From the NCBI GenBank assembly GCA_028285035.1, contig JANQQF010000155.1, forward strand, positions 1-64,000: DNA of 64,000 bases, written 5' to 3'. The notes below the pieces were generated by a model. It did no database searches, was not told the DNA's origin, and was given only the letters and a program-made list of their open reading frames with translations. The DNA is from Phycisphaerae bacterium. GTDB taxonomy: Bacteria > Chloroflexota > Anaerolineae > 4572-78 > J111. The position numbers and the translations under genes were made by a program. Each line of letters starts with the position of its first letter. Positions within the stretch are counted from its first letter, which is position 1. Below are positions 1-6,812 of this stretch, piece by piece.

Positions 1-31
1 ATCCATCGTTCGCTGCCCCCCGGCCAGTGGA

Positions 32-54
32 TGCCCGACAAAAGCATTCGGGCA
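32..54. terminator. weak hairpin at window edge
   Basis: TGCCCGA (32-38) and TCGGGCA (48-54) form a 7-bp stem with a 9-nt loop. A T-rich stretch (65-70) follows about 10 nt later, so this may be the terminator of a gene to the left of the window, or only a stable hairpin. Confidence 0.3.
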
Positions 55-131
55 GGACATGACTTTTTTATTCCGGTTTTTATTTGATTTCTCTATTAGC
101 TTTATTACCTAAAACAAGGAGACCGTATTTT

Positions 132-365
132 ATGGAGAATGATAAACCAGCTGGTCCAATGACAAAACCGATGTCACGGCGTGGTATTCCAAAGTGGATC
201 ACTTACATTTTGTCCTTGGTGGGTTTTGGCTACTTACTTTACCCTTCCTTGGGTGTATTCGAGCTTATCCCTGATATTATTCCATTTGTCGGGCATTTGG
301 ATGAAAGTGTAGCTGTTATGTTAATTTGGTACGGCTTAGTTGAATTTTTTGAAGGACGAGAATAA
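132..365 (+). CDS. DUF1232 (YkvA-like) small membrane protein
   Basis: A 77-residue protein with a membrane-embedded hairpin. After a charged N-terminus (MENDKPAG) there is a first hydrophobic segment (WITYILSLVGFGYLLYPS), then the family signature ELIPDIIPFVGHLDE, then a second hydrophobic segment (AVMLIWYGLVEFF). The I/L-P-D-x-I-P-x-x-G-x-x-D-D/E pattern is diagnostic of DUF1232, whose biochemical role is unknown. The ATG at 132 is chosen over the upstream start at 84 because AAGGAG (116-121) sits 10 nt before it and the upstream extension is uncharacteristic. The stop is 3 nt before the GTG of the SDR gene, so the two are probably cotranscribed. Confidence 0.75.
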   Translation: MENDKPAGPMTKPMSRRGIPKWITYILSLVGFGYLLYPSLGVFELIPDIIPFVGHLDESVAVMLIWYGLVEFFEGRE

Positions 366-368
366 TTA

Positions 369-1121
369 GTGCGGCTAAAAGATAAAACCGCCTTAATTAC
401 TGGGGCAGGGAGCGGAATCGGTCGAGCCATTGCGATCGGCTATGCCGCTGAAGGGGCTAACGTTGTCGCTGCTGACATCAACCTATCTACAGCCCAAGAT
501 ACTGTCAAAACGATTGATGCGGCTGGAGGCAATGCGCTCGCCCTCAAAGTGGATGTGAGTCAAAAAAATCAGGTTGACACGATGGTCAATGACGCCTTGG
601 CTCTGTATCAGCGCATCAATATCCTGACAGCCTGTGCGGCGACCTCCACCTTCGGCTACTTTTTAGAGTTACCAGAGGCTGAATGGGACCGGGTGATTGA
701 TGTCAACTTAAAGGGCTTATTTCTGTGCGGGCAAGCAATCGCCCGTCACATGGCTGAACAGGGTGGCGGGGTGATTGTCAATGTTACCTCACAAGTTGGT
801 GACGTTGCCCAAGATGGGGTCCCCCACTACATCGCCTCCAAGGGCGGGGCCAAGATGCTGACCAAGGCAATGGCCGTTGATTTGATCGAGTATAACATCC
901 GAGTGAATGCCTTAGCACCAGGTCTTACCAACACAGGAATGACCCAAATTGATACAGAAGAGGGCTTAGTTTTTCGACAGAAACGACTGAGCCGCATTCC
1001 GATGGGCCGTGCGGCTGAACCTGAAGAAATGGTGGGGGCCGCTATCTTCCTGGCATCGGACGAAGTACCCTATATGACTGGGGCTACCTTGGTTGTTGAT
1101 GGGGGATATTTGGCAGCATAA
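369..1121 (+). CDS. SDR family NAD(P)-dependent oxidoreductase
   Basis: A 250-residue classical short-chain dehydrogenase/reductase with the usual length. It has the cofactor glycine motif TGAGSGIG (residues 11-18), D37 after the second beta strand suggesting NAD(H) preference, N113 (DVNLKG), and the catalytic S141, Y154 and K158 (HYIASKGG). The substrate cannot be read from the sequence. The start is GTG. One oddity: the usual NNAG structural motif after beta-4 is replaced by TACAAT (residues 87-92), although the catalytic residues are intact. The gene lies between the DUF1232 gene and dinB, 15 nt upstream of the latter, so all three may be one transcript without an evident functional link. 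Confidence 0.88.
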   Translation: MRLKDKTALITGAGSGIGRAIAIGYAAEGANVVAADINLSTAQDTVKTIDAAGGNALALKVDVSQKNQVDTMVNDALALYQRINILTACAATSTFGYFLELPEAEWDRVIDVNLKGLFLCGQAIARHMAEQGGGVIVNVTSQVGDVAQDGVPHYIASKGGAKMLTKAMAVDLIEYNIRVNALAPGLTNTGMTQIDTEEGLVFRQKRLSRIPMGRAAEPEEMVGAAIFLASDEVPYMTGATLVVDGGYLAA

Positions 1122-1136
1122 GCAAGCGAAGGATCT

Positions 1137-2315
1137 ATGAAAACACGCAAAATCCTTCATCTTGATCTTGACGCATTTTTTTGCGCCGTGGAAGAGCATC
1201 GTGACCCCACGTTACGAGGCAAACCTTTTGCTGTGGGTGGACGGCCTGAAGAACGTGGAGTTGTGGCCTCCTGCTCATATGCGGCTCGTCAATTTGGTAT
1301 TCGTTCTGCGCTTCCCATGGCCCGCGCGGTCAAACTCTGCCCCGATTTGATTATTGTGCCTTCTCGTCACGACGCATATCGGGCTGTCTCTCGCCAAGTT
1401 ATGGCCCGTCTCCATCGTCTAACATCTCTCATTGAACAACTCTCCATCGATGAAGCCTTTCTCGATGTCTCGGATTTACCAGACTCAGCTGAAACTATTG
1501 CTAAAAATTTACAAGCAGCCATCAATCAGGAGCTTGATTTACCCTGTTCTTTGGGGGTTGCAACCAATAAACTCGTTGCCAAAATTGCTAATAATATAGG
1601 CAAAGGGGCGGTCAAAGGGAACGAACCACCAAATAACATCAAGGTGATTCCACCTGATCAAGAAGCGGCATTTCTGGCTCCTTTGCCGGTTCAGGAGCTA
1701 TGGGGGGTTGGCCCGAAAACGGCTGAGCGACTGGTTAAGCTAGATTTACATACGATTGGCGATATTGCCGCTTATCCAGAGCAATATTTGATCCGCAATT
1801 TTGGCAAGAATGGCTATGATTTAGTAATGCATGCGAAAGGCATCGACGATCGTGCCGTCGAGACTGAGCATGAAGCAAAATCCATCAGCCAAGAAACAAC
1901 ATTTGCCAAAGACATTACCGAAGAAGTAATTCTTCAACGCACGCTACGTCGGCTAGCTGAAGGCGTGGGGCGAAGGCTGAGGCAACGTGAACTCAAAGGA
2001 ACAACCGTGAAGATCAAGTTGCGTTGGGCAGACTTCACAACGCTTAGCCGTCAGATCACTCTGCCTCAACCCACCGATTTGGATCAAGAAATTTACAGCG
2101 CGGTGCTTGAATTATTTGAGAAAACCTGGCCTCAGGGAAAACGAGTACGCCTCATTGGAGTTGGGGTTAGCGGCTTTGAAACACCAGCTTACCAATTAAG
2201 TTTGTGGGATCAAGCCCCTGCTGAGGATAATCAGCGGCTTCAATCGACATTGGATGACCTACGAGAACGATTTGGGGATGATACTATTCAACGAGGCAGT
2301 CAGCTAGGAGACTAA
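1137..2315 (+). CDS. dinB: DNA polymerase IV (Y family)
   Basis: Error-prone translesion polymerase of 392 residues. The palm carries the metal-binding residues D10 (HLDLDAFF) and D105/E106 (SIDEAF). The fingers motif ASCSYAARQFGIRSAMP-like (residues 45-61) follows, then a thumb helix-hairpin-helix (LWGVGPKTAERL, about 189-200) and a little-finger domain (about 245-350). YQLSLWD near the C-terminus fits the beta-clamp-binding consensus QL[SD]LF. It is 15 nt downstream of the SDR gene and converges with the DUF393 gene on the other strand, 7 nt apart. I looked for a GAAC-N4-GTTC LexA box upstream of the SDR-dinB unit and found none, so LexA control is not evident here. Confidence 0.95.
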   Translation: MKTRKILHLDLDAFFCAVEEHRDPTLRGKPFAVGGRPEERGVVASCSYAARQFGIRSALPMARAVKLCPDLIIVPSRHDAYRAVSRQVMARLHRLTSLIEQLSIDEAFLDVSDLPDSAETIAKNLQAAINQELDLPCSLGVATNKLVAKIANNIGKGAVKGNEPPNNIKVIPPDQEAAFLAPLPVQELWGVGPKTAERLVKLDLHTIGDIAAYPEQYLIRNFGKNGYDLVMHAKGIDDRAVETEHEAKSISQETTFAKDITEEVILQRTLRRLAEGVGRRLRQRELKGTTVKIKLRWADFTTLSRQITLPQPTDLDQEIYSAVLELFEKTWPQGKRVRLIGVGVSGFETPAYQLSLWDQAPAEDNQRLQSTLDDLRERFGDDTIQRGSQLGD

Positions 2316-2322
2316 CTTGATT

Positions 2323-2733
2323 TCATTCTTCACGCGTAAACATGAGTTTGCTAAAGAGGCCACGATTTTCAGCCACAAGACGATAACCAAGCTCGGTAAA
2401 CCAGACCAAAGGATACCCTGTGAGAAGTCGAGTCAACCAACGCGGATAATAGCCGATTTCTTGCAGAATAAACATCGCAGCCCGACCGGCCTTGATCACC
2501 TGACCATCAGCGCTAATCACATGAACTGCTTTTTCACAGGCATCGAACAGGGGTGGGGTCATTGGCGGTGTAGGACATTCCTGATAAGGTATTGAGAAAA
2601 ATCGTTTTTGAGAATCGTGACGTCTGACCCAGACGACAGTTCGTCTTCAAAAGCCTCAATCCCCATCCCACAAAAGCCAGTGTTGATCTTGTTGTAACCA
2701 ATCTTGTTTAGGTGAGGGCATCAATTTAGACAT
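2323..2733 (-). CDS. DCC/DUF393 thiol-disulfide oxidoreductase, probable UxxU selenoprotein
   Basis: A 136-codon frame open from ATG 2733 to the stop at 2323-2325 except for two TGA codons, at 2656-2658 (codon 26) and 2647-2649 (codon 29). Conventional calling keeps only the last 79 residues. Reading through gives LLWDGD-x-GF-x-RRTVVWVRRHD, where the family has DGxCxxC; both TGAs fall exactly on the two redox cysteines. Downstream the frame continues with family features: PYQECPTPPMTP, AVHVISADGQV, KAGRAAMFIL, and ELGYRLVAENRG near the end. Length is normal for the family (120-140). There is no frameshift or other disruption. TGA is a normal stop in other genes here, so code reassignment is unlikely. 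A SECIS-like hairpin follows (2621-2635). ATG 2733 lies 3 nt after the GNAT stop, so the two are probably cotranscribed. The alternative is a pseudogene hit twice at exactly the two cysteine codons. Selenocysteine decoding is inferred; selA, selB and selC are not in this window. Confidence 0.8.
2621..2635 (-). promoter_or_regulatory. candidate bacterial SECIS hairpin
   Basis: On the mRNA strand, CGTCTG-GGT-CAGACG forms a perfect 6-bp stem with a 3-nt loop that begins with G. The loop starts 18 nt after the second TGA and 27 nt after the first. The stem can extend past a T-T mismatch by two more pairs (2618-2638). This fits the bacterial SECIS model as I know it: the loop 16-37 nt past the UGA, a 3-14-nt loop, a G in the first two loop positions, and an upper stem of at least 4 bp. 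A competing stem (AGACGA/TCGTCT, 2631-2646) starts directly after the second TGA. Confidence 0.6.
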
Positions 2734-2736
2734 AAA

Positions 2737-3606
2737 CTAATATGCAGCCTGGAGACCAATTGACTGCTCCAACTCAGGCGTCAATTTTTGTAACAAATAC
2801 CGATTGCGTCGTTCCCCATTTCGCCCTGTAATTGAGATAAAATCAGTTAGAATGTAATCTTTGCTAAAATAGGTCTCAAAAGCCTTACGGACTTTCATAC
2901 GCCAATCCATTGCCAAATCCATATTAGAAATCTTAATCGGATGAATACTGGCTGGAATCGCCATTTGGATTGTATCTGCCGACAAGGCAAGATTGGCTTG
3001 CACAACCTGCAAAGTGGGGCCTTGACCCATCGTCTCAAAAATTGGTTCAGCTTCATCAACCAAATCCCAATCAATATAAGGCTCTTCCTCGGCTCGCTCT
3101 CCATTAACCCACGCCTCAACAAATAATCGATCTGTTGGTAAACCCTCATTTAATGCGCCGAAACCTGTTCCATAAATATTTCGCAAATATCGTCGAGAAA
3201 CTGTTCGTAATTTATGAACATTCAAATGTGCATTTGGGGTTTCCAAGGGATCATAGGTCCAGGTAATAAGAGGAAGTCCGGCGGCAATCGTTCGCTCACG
3301 TTGGGTTCGTTTCAGACTTTCAGCAATACCACGGCCACGCCACTGCTGCCGCACCCCCATTGCTTGAGAATACAATTTAAAAGGGCCATTTCCCTCACGA
3401 CCAATAAAACTGAATAGGAAGGCAACCATGTCCCCACTGACACTATCAAATGCCCCTAGGACAATCCCGCCATGCTTTGCGGTGCTCGCCAAAAGTGGGG
3501 GGTACAATCCAACGGTTGGGTCATCTAATCCCCATATCTCCTGTTGCAAGTGATGAACCATAACCATTTCATCATAGCTCTCTAAATTGCGAATTGTATA
3601 GCTCAT
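2737..3606 (-). CDS. GNAT-family N-acetyltransferase (COG3375-like)
   Basis: A 289-residue predicted acetyltransferase. The acetyl-CoA loop is in the Q/RxxGxG/A region (QWRGRGIAESLKR, about residues 88-100), preceded by beta strands containing VLGAFD and LYSQAMGV. The segment ITWTYDPLETPNAHLN followed by YGTGFGALNEGLPTDRLFVEW-like sequence is typical of the COG3375 branch of GNAT proteins, whose substrate is not known to me. A strong purine-rich ribosome site lies before ATG 3606. It is the first gene of a likely two-gene unit with the DUF393 selenoprotein candidate. Confidence 0.8.
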   Translation of the reverse strand: MSYTIRNLESYDEMVMVHHLQQEIWGLDDPTVGLYPPLLASTAKHGGIVLGAFDSVSGDMVAFLFSFIGREGNGPFKLYSQAMGVRQQWRGRGIAESLKRTQRERTIAAGLPLITWTYDPLETPNAHLNVHKLRTVSRRYLRNIYGTGFGALNEGLPTDRLFVEAWVNGERAEEEPYIDWDLVDEAEPIFETMGQGPTLQVVQANLALSADTIQMAIPASIHPIKISNMDLAMDWRMKVRKAFETYFSKDYILTDFISITGRNGERRNRYLLQKLTPELEQSIGLQAAY

Positions 3607-3640
3607 GAAATCCCCCCAAATAAAATACCTTAATTTCAGG

Positions 3641-3646
3641 ATTATA
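3641..3646 (-). promoter_or_regulatory. -10 element of the GNAT/DUF393 unit
   Basis: TATAAT on the minus strand, about 35 nt upstream of the GNAT ATG. No good -35 is visible at 16-18 nt (TTAAAT at best). Confidence 0.45.
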
Positions 3647-3696
3647 CACTACTCGCAAATGGAATTTAAATTTCAGCACTTTGTTAAGAAAGTCAA

Positions 3697-3738
3697 ATAA
3701 AAAAGACGCCAGCATCAATAAAAAATCTGCTGACGTCT
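3697..3738 (-). terminator. rho-independent terminator of the FtsK-like operon
   Basis: On the minus strand AGACGTCAGCA and TGCTGGCGTCT form an 11-bp stem with one G-T pair (3728-3738 with 3704-3714) and a T-rich loop. A run of T residues follows (3697-3704). It sits 19 nt after the stop of the 78-residue gene. Confidence 0.8.
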
Positions 3739-3756
3739 CATAAATCTTAACAAAGA

Positions 3757-3993
3757 TCAATTAATTGTTTTGTCTTCAACCCCAATCCACAAATGATGGC
3801 GTAATACATTACGGGCTGAATGAAGTCTGATATTACTGACCTTTTCAAGATCAGGATCTATATCTGCCGCGTTGATATAACAAATCGTTGGTTTTTGACT
3901 AAATTTATCCTGATATCTTGAGGCAGCCCGTCTAATTTTTTCCTTTAAGCTCCGTTTGGGGTCATTATCAAACCAAAGTAAACCTTCTTGCAT
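3757..3993 (-). CDS. small conserved-looking protein of unknown function
   Basis: I do not recognise this 78-residue protein. It starts MQEGLLWFDND, has a basic central helix (SLKEKIRRAASRYQDKF) and then a beta-rich segment (PTICYINAADI) ending near HHLWIGVEDK. There is no signal peptide or membrane segment. The second ATG (3993) is preferred because AAGGA lies 8 nt upstream; the frame could begin 9 nt earlier at 4002. It is the last gene of the FtsK-like cluster and is followed by a terminator, so it probably belongs functionally with the motor. Confidence 0.6.
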   Translation of the reverse strand: MQEGLLWFDNDPKRSLKEKIRRAASRYQDKFSQKPTICYINAADIDPDLEKVSNIRLHSARNVLRHHLWIGVEDKTIN

Positions 3994-4008
3994 GTTAAAC
4001 ATCCTTTT

Positions 4009-4404
4009 CTATAAATCATCCCAGAATGCTGGTAAAACATCGCCAACAGTTTCTGTATTTTCCTGCCCAATCACTTTAAAGCTACGTCCCCCACTAGCAC
4101 CACTAGCCATAGTCGGAATTGGAGGAGTCGAGGCACCAGGAAACCCGTTTGTCCCTTGGCCATTGACAACAACCACCGGAGGAAATTGCCCATAAGCACC
4201 ACGGCCCTGACCAAACTGTGTTTCAAGCTGCTTATCTCTTTGCCGCATACTCCAGACAAGCATAAGACTGGTTGGTACAGAAGCAATAAGTCCAAATATA
4301 ATTCCAATAATGACCGCCATTGCGTCAGCGCTCATGCGAAGACCGATGACGATAGCCAAACTGACCGAAAACAACAACCCTGCTAATAGTAAAAATTTTT
4401 TCAT
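4009..4404 (-). CDS. two-helix membrane protein with Gly/Pro-rich tail
   Basis: A 131-residue protein of unknown function. Two N-terminal transmembrane helices (FLLLAGLLFSVSLAIVIG and VIIGIIFGLIASVPTSLML) are followed by a basic-polar helix (WSMRQRDKQLETQF) and a Gly/Pro/Ser-rich, probably disordered tail ending in a short acidic segment (VGDVLPAFWDDL). ATG 4404 is chosen over the upstream TTG at 4416 because GGGGA precedes it at 6 nt. It lies between the FtsK-like gene and the 78-residue gene. It could be a membrane anchor for the otherwise soluble motor, which is speculation from context. Confidence 0.6.
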   Translation of the reverse strand: MKKFLLLAGLLFSVSLAIVIGLRMSADAMAVIIGIIFGLIASVPTSLMLVWSMRQRDKQLETQFGQGRGAYGQFPPVVVVNGQGTNGFPGASTPPIPTMASGASGGRSFKVIGQENTETVGDVLPAFWDDL

Positions 4405-4448
4405 ATCTTTCCCCAATTCATCGTATCTAAAATCAGGCTCTTAATAAT

Positions 4449-5672
4449 TTATTTAATCAAACGTAATTGATGACCAAACATCAAATCCATCGCTTTGTCA
4501 CGAAGTCGGCGTCTTGGTATTTCTATAGCCCGACCATCGGTGCCAGTTGCCGCCATTTCAACCTCATCTGTGATCCAACGGCGACTGCGACGTCCTCCCG
4601 CCCCCATTCGATCCACAATTTGGCGAATTTCCTGGTCAGTAACATAAGCTGCCTGAAATCGTGTTACATGCCCTTTAGCGACTAACAAAAAATCACCACG
4701 TCCCAATAACTTTTCAGCACCCGTTCCAGACATTCCCGAGGCGACTTTAGCATCATCTTTACTGGCAACACTCCCTACTAATCGAACTGGAAAGTTACTA
4801 CGTGTGATACTACCAATACTCGCCGCTAGCGGCTTTTGGGTACAAGCGATGATATGAATACCTGCGCTACGACCACGTTGGGTTAGTCGAGTCATCAAAC
4901 GATCCATCGCCTTACCCCCTTGATCCATTAAGTCAGCCACCTCATCAATAAAAATAATGACCCGTGGTTCCGAAATATTTTCTCGATCCCGACGCACCAT
5001 CTCTTCGACCATTTCACCTAGCAAGAAAATTGCTTGGTGTACCTCTTGAACCGGTGGTCGGAGAAGATGTGGTAACTCACAACTCAATGGATCTGATCCA
5101 GTAAATGGGTCAAACCCGTTACCTTTGGGGTCAATAAACAGCATTTGCACTTCACCCAATCGATTGTGCATTGCCAACGAAAGGGCCATACTGCGTACTA
5201 AAGCAGTTTTGCCAGAACCGGTGGTCCCTGCGACCAACACATGGGCCACTTCTGGTGAGGGTAATCGCAGCAACAATGGAATACCACTCTCATCAAGCCC
5301 GAGTATCGCCGTTTGTTTCGGCATATCTTTAACTTGACGGCACAGATTAAGCAATCGAACCACTTGTCCATCTTCACGAGGGACATCGATCTGTACTGTC
5401 GCCCCTTTTCGTGAAATCCGAACTCGTTGAGCACCCAAACGTAGCGCGAGTTCTTCGGACAAAGAGATGATTTTTGCAACCTTTGTTGTTACTTCAGGCA
5501 GCACCTGATAACTGATCCAACGTGGTGTCACAACACCACCAGTCACCCGTCCGTGAACCCGATGGCTCGTCAGTACCATTTCAATTTGATCGGCTTGATA
5601 TTCCAAAACCCGACGCATATATGTTTCCTGATCAAGGTTTTCCCAATGTACGGGATGGTCCTGAGCGAGCAT
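4449..5672 (-). CDS. soluble FtsK/SpoIIIE-type DNA translocase
   Basis: A 407-residue RecA-like hexameric motor. Walker A is AGTTGSGKT (148-156) and Walker B is VIIFIDE (238-244). The FtsK-family segment IDPKGNGFDPF lies between them, and RLTQRGRSAGIHIIACTQKP carries sensor residues. The N-terminal about 140 residues resemble the alpha subdomain that precedes the motor. Unlike cell-division FtsK there are no N-terminal membrane helices, and the C-terminal gamma winged-helix that reads KOPS is not seen: the protein ends about 70 residues after the motor with a basic tail. It may act on plasmid-like or other DNA, or be a lineage-specific translocase. It leads a cluster with a membrane protein and a small protein. 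No replication or integration gene is adjacent. Confidence 0.85.
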   Translation of the reverse strand: MLAQDHPVHWENLDQETYMRRVLEYQADQIEMVLTSHRVHGRVTGGVVTPRWISYQVLPEVTTKVAKIISLSEELALRLGAQRVRISRKGATVQIDVPREDGQVVRLLNLCRQVKDMPKQTAILGLDESGIPLLLRLPSPEVAHVLVAGTTGSGKTALVRSMALSLAMHNRLGEVQMLFIDPKGNGFDPFTGSDPLSCELPHLLRPPVQEVHQAIFLLGEMVEEMVRRDRENISEPRVIIFIDEVADLMDQGGKAMDRLMTRLTQRGRSAGIHIIACTQKPLAASIGSITRSNFPVRLVGSVASKDDAKVASGMSGTGAEKLLGRGDFLLVAKGHVTRFQAAYVTDQEIRQIVDRMGAGGRRSRRWITDEVEMAATGTDGRAIEIPRRRLRDKAMDLMFGHQLRLIK

Positions 5673-5991
5673 AACGTTATAGTGCTCCCTAAAAAATTTA
5701 GAACTACTAGCTATTTAGGCGATCGTCTCGCTCAAAAGCCTATACAAAGGCTGGCTCAAGATCAATGCGTTCAATCGTTTTGAAAGGTGCAAGATAGGGT
5801 TTAGGCAATGCTAGAAAATAAATAGTCAGATGGCGAAATAAGTCAACATCGCTGAAAGTCCATCGACCAATGCATAGCACTGCTTTAAAGCTTTTGGGAA
5901 AACAAAAGCCCTTTTCCTAAAAATCCACCAAAACAACATTTGTCCGTTTGGTTCAGTTGTTCTCTTGATGAATTTAATTTTTGGAAAAGCC
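5673..5991. other. intergenic region containing inverted-repeat arm A
   Basis: A 319-nt gap between the divergent or unrelated ends of the FtsK-like and lexA-like genes. Most of it (5803-5991) is one arm of the imperfect inverted repeat described separately. The rest (5673-5802) holds no gene I recognise. Confidence 0.6.
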
Positions 5992-5994
5992 CTA
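5803..5994 (-). repeat. inverted repeat arm A around the lexA cluster
   Basis: This segment read on the minus strand aligns with 8119-8291 read on the plus strand, at roughly 75% identity by eye. The best block runs from GCTTTAAAGCAGTGCTAT through TTTCGCCATCTGA to ATTTATTTTCT. Both copies keep the same reading frame across the alignment, giving KALKQCY(A/S)LVDGLS then LTYFAI-stop and an upstream KRT(T/I)EPNG. Arm A has a 7-codon in-frame insertion. It could be a decayed short element or a small gene relic. It begins at the stop codon of the lexA-like gene. Confidence 0.65.
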
Positions 5995-6588
5995 CTCAAC
6001 CCGGCGAATAACAGCAACAACTTTTCCTTGAATGTCTATGCTGTGTGGCATAACCTTCAAAGATTGAACGGTAGGGTCGGCTGGGTGCAATTCTACCTGA
6101 CCATTCTCTCGATAATACCGTCTCATAAGAGGCTGATCTTGATCAGGCACTCGTACAACAACCATATCCCCATTACTCGCTTGATCTTGACGCTGCAAAA
6201 CGATTACGTCGCCTTCATTGACGAAGGCATCAATCAAACTATCATCCTGCACCTTTAAGGCACATAGATCATCACGATTAGGGACAATGTCGCTTGTTAG
6301 CTCAATTGCATTCTCCTGTGCTGTATCCGAGATGAGTGTGTTGATCTCATTAACAACAGGAACCCGAACCAAATCACTGTCATTAGCTAATCGAATGCCG
6401 CGTGACTTATTAGGCGATCGTGACAAACAATCTGCATTTTCGAGGGCAGTTAGATGATAGTTTACCAGCGACTTCGAACTGATTTCCATTCCAGTTCGAA
6501 TCTCTTCCAAGGTAGGAGGGTATCGATTCTCCTCCATAAAGCCTTCGATAAAAGCCAGCATCTCTTTTTGTTTTCCGCTAATCTGCAT
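5992..6588 (-). CDS. LexA-like repressor without cleavage site (paralog)
   Basis: A 198-residue protein with the full LexA architecture: an N-terminal winged helix (RYPPTLEEI, SSKSLVNYHLTALE, SRGIRL) and an S24-type C-terminal domain. Compared with its neighbour, the self-cleavage Ala-Gly (RIAAGSPI) is replaced by INTLISD (82-88). The catalytic Ser is kept as S117 (DDSLID). The general-base Lys of LKRFF is replaced by R156 (LMRRYY). It should therefore bind DNA and dimerise but not self-cleave in response to RecA. It is 225 nt downstream of canonical lexA in the same orientation and has its own promoter with LexA boxes. Cross-regulation between the two is likely. It is not a pseudogene by length, and it has a good AGGAG ribosome site. 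Confidence 0.85.
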   Translation of the reverse strand: MQISGKQKEMLAFIEGFMEENRYPPTLEEIRTGMEISSKSLVNYHLTALENADCLSRSPNKSRGIRLANDSDLVRVPVVNEINTLISDTAQENAIELTSDIVPNRDDLCALKVQDDSLIDAFVNEGDVIVLQRQDQASNGDMVVVRVPDQDQPLMRRYYRENGQVELHPADPTVQSLKVMPHSIDIQGKVVAVIRRVE

Positions 6589-6623
6589 TTGTTTCTGGCT
6601 CCTTTCATAAATTGACCAAAATA

Positions 6624-6635
6624 GAACATAAATTC
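6624..6635. promoter_or_regulatory. second, imperfect LexA box
   Basis: GAACATAAATTC matches GAAC-N4-GTTC with one mismatch. It lies just downstream of the -10 of the lexA-like gene, about where transcription starts. Confidence 0.5.
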
Positions 6636-6644
6636 TACAAAGTC

Positions 6645-6674
6645 ATTATAGCAGAACAAATGTTCTATTGTCAA
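6645..6674 (-). promoter_or_regulatory. promoter of the lexA-like gene with LexA box
   Basis: On the minus strand there is a perfect TTGACA (6669-6674), an 18-nt spacer and a perfect TATAAT (6645-6650). The spacer contains AGAACAAATGTTCT (6653-6666), a perfect palindromic GAAC-N4-GTTC LexA box of the Gram-positive/Chloroflexi type. LexA bound here would block RNA polymerase. Confidence 0.9.
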
Positions 6675-6742
6675 GTAGGGGTTATGGTAATTTTTTAGGA
6701 GTTTTAGGGGGTATTGTGATAGAAATTTTGGGGAAGTTTAAT

Positions 6743-6773
6743 TAACTGGGCACACATATTGCGTGCCCAGTTA
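6743..6773. terminator. hairpin terminator after lexA
   Basis: TAACTGGGCAC (6743-6753) and GTGCCCAGTTA (6763-6773) form a perfect 11-bp stem with a 9-nt loop, between lexA and the downstream lexA-like gene. The minus-strand tail is T/A-rich (TTAATTAAAC). It should separate the two transcripts. Confidence 0.65.
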
Positions 6774-6812
6774 GAGGCAGTTTATGGGGATTATACAAGC
6801 TAAAAAATCAGG

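Noticed and set aside
1000..1137. LexA box controlling dinB
   Set aside because: No GAAC-N4-GTTC motif seen upstream of dinB or of the DUF1232-SDR-dinB unit.
2323..2562. Treating the 79-residue frame as a complete gene starting at 2562
   Set aside because: Upstream codons in the same frame encode the conserved N-terminal redox motif and strand/helix of the family, so the true start is at 2733 with two readthrough TGAs.
2641..2660. Genetic code reassignment (TGA as Trp or Gly) to explain the two TGAs
   Set aside because: TGA ends other clear genes in the window (for example the DUF2809 gene at 45125) and Trp is TGG throughout.
5992..6588. The lexA-like gene as a decayed pseudogene
   Set aside because: The frame is full length, with a good ribosome site and an intact consensus promoter; only the self-cleavage residues are changed.
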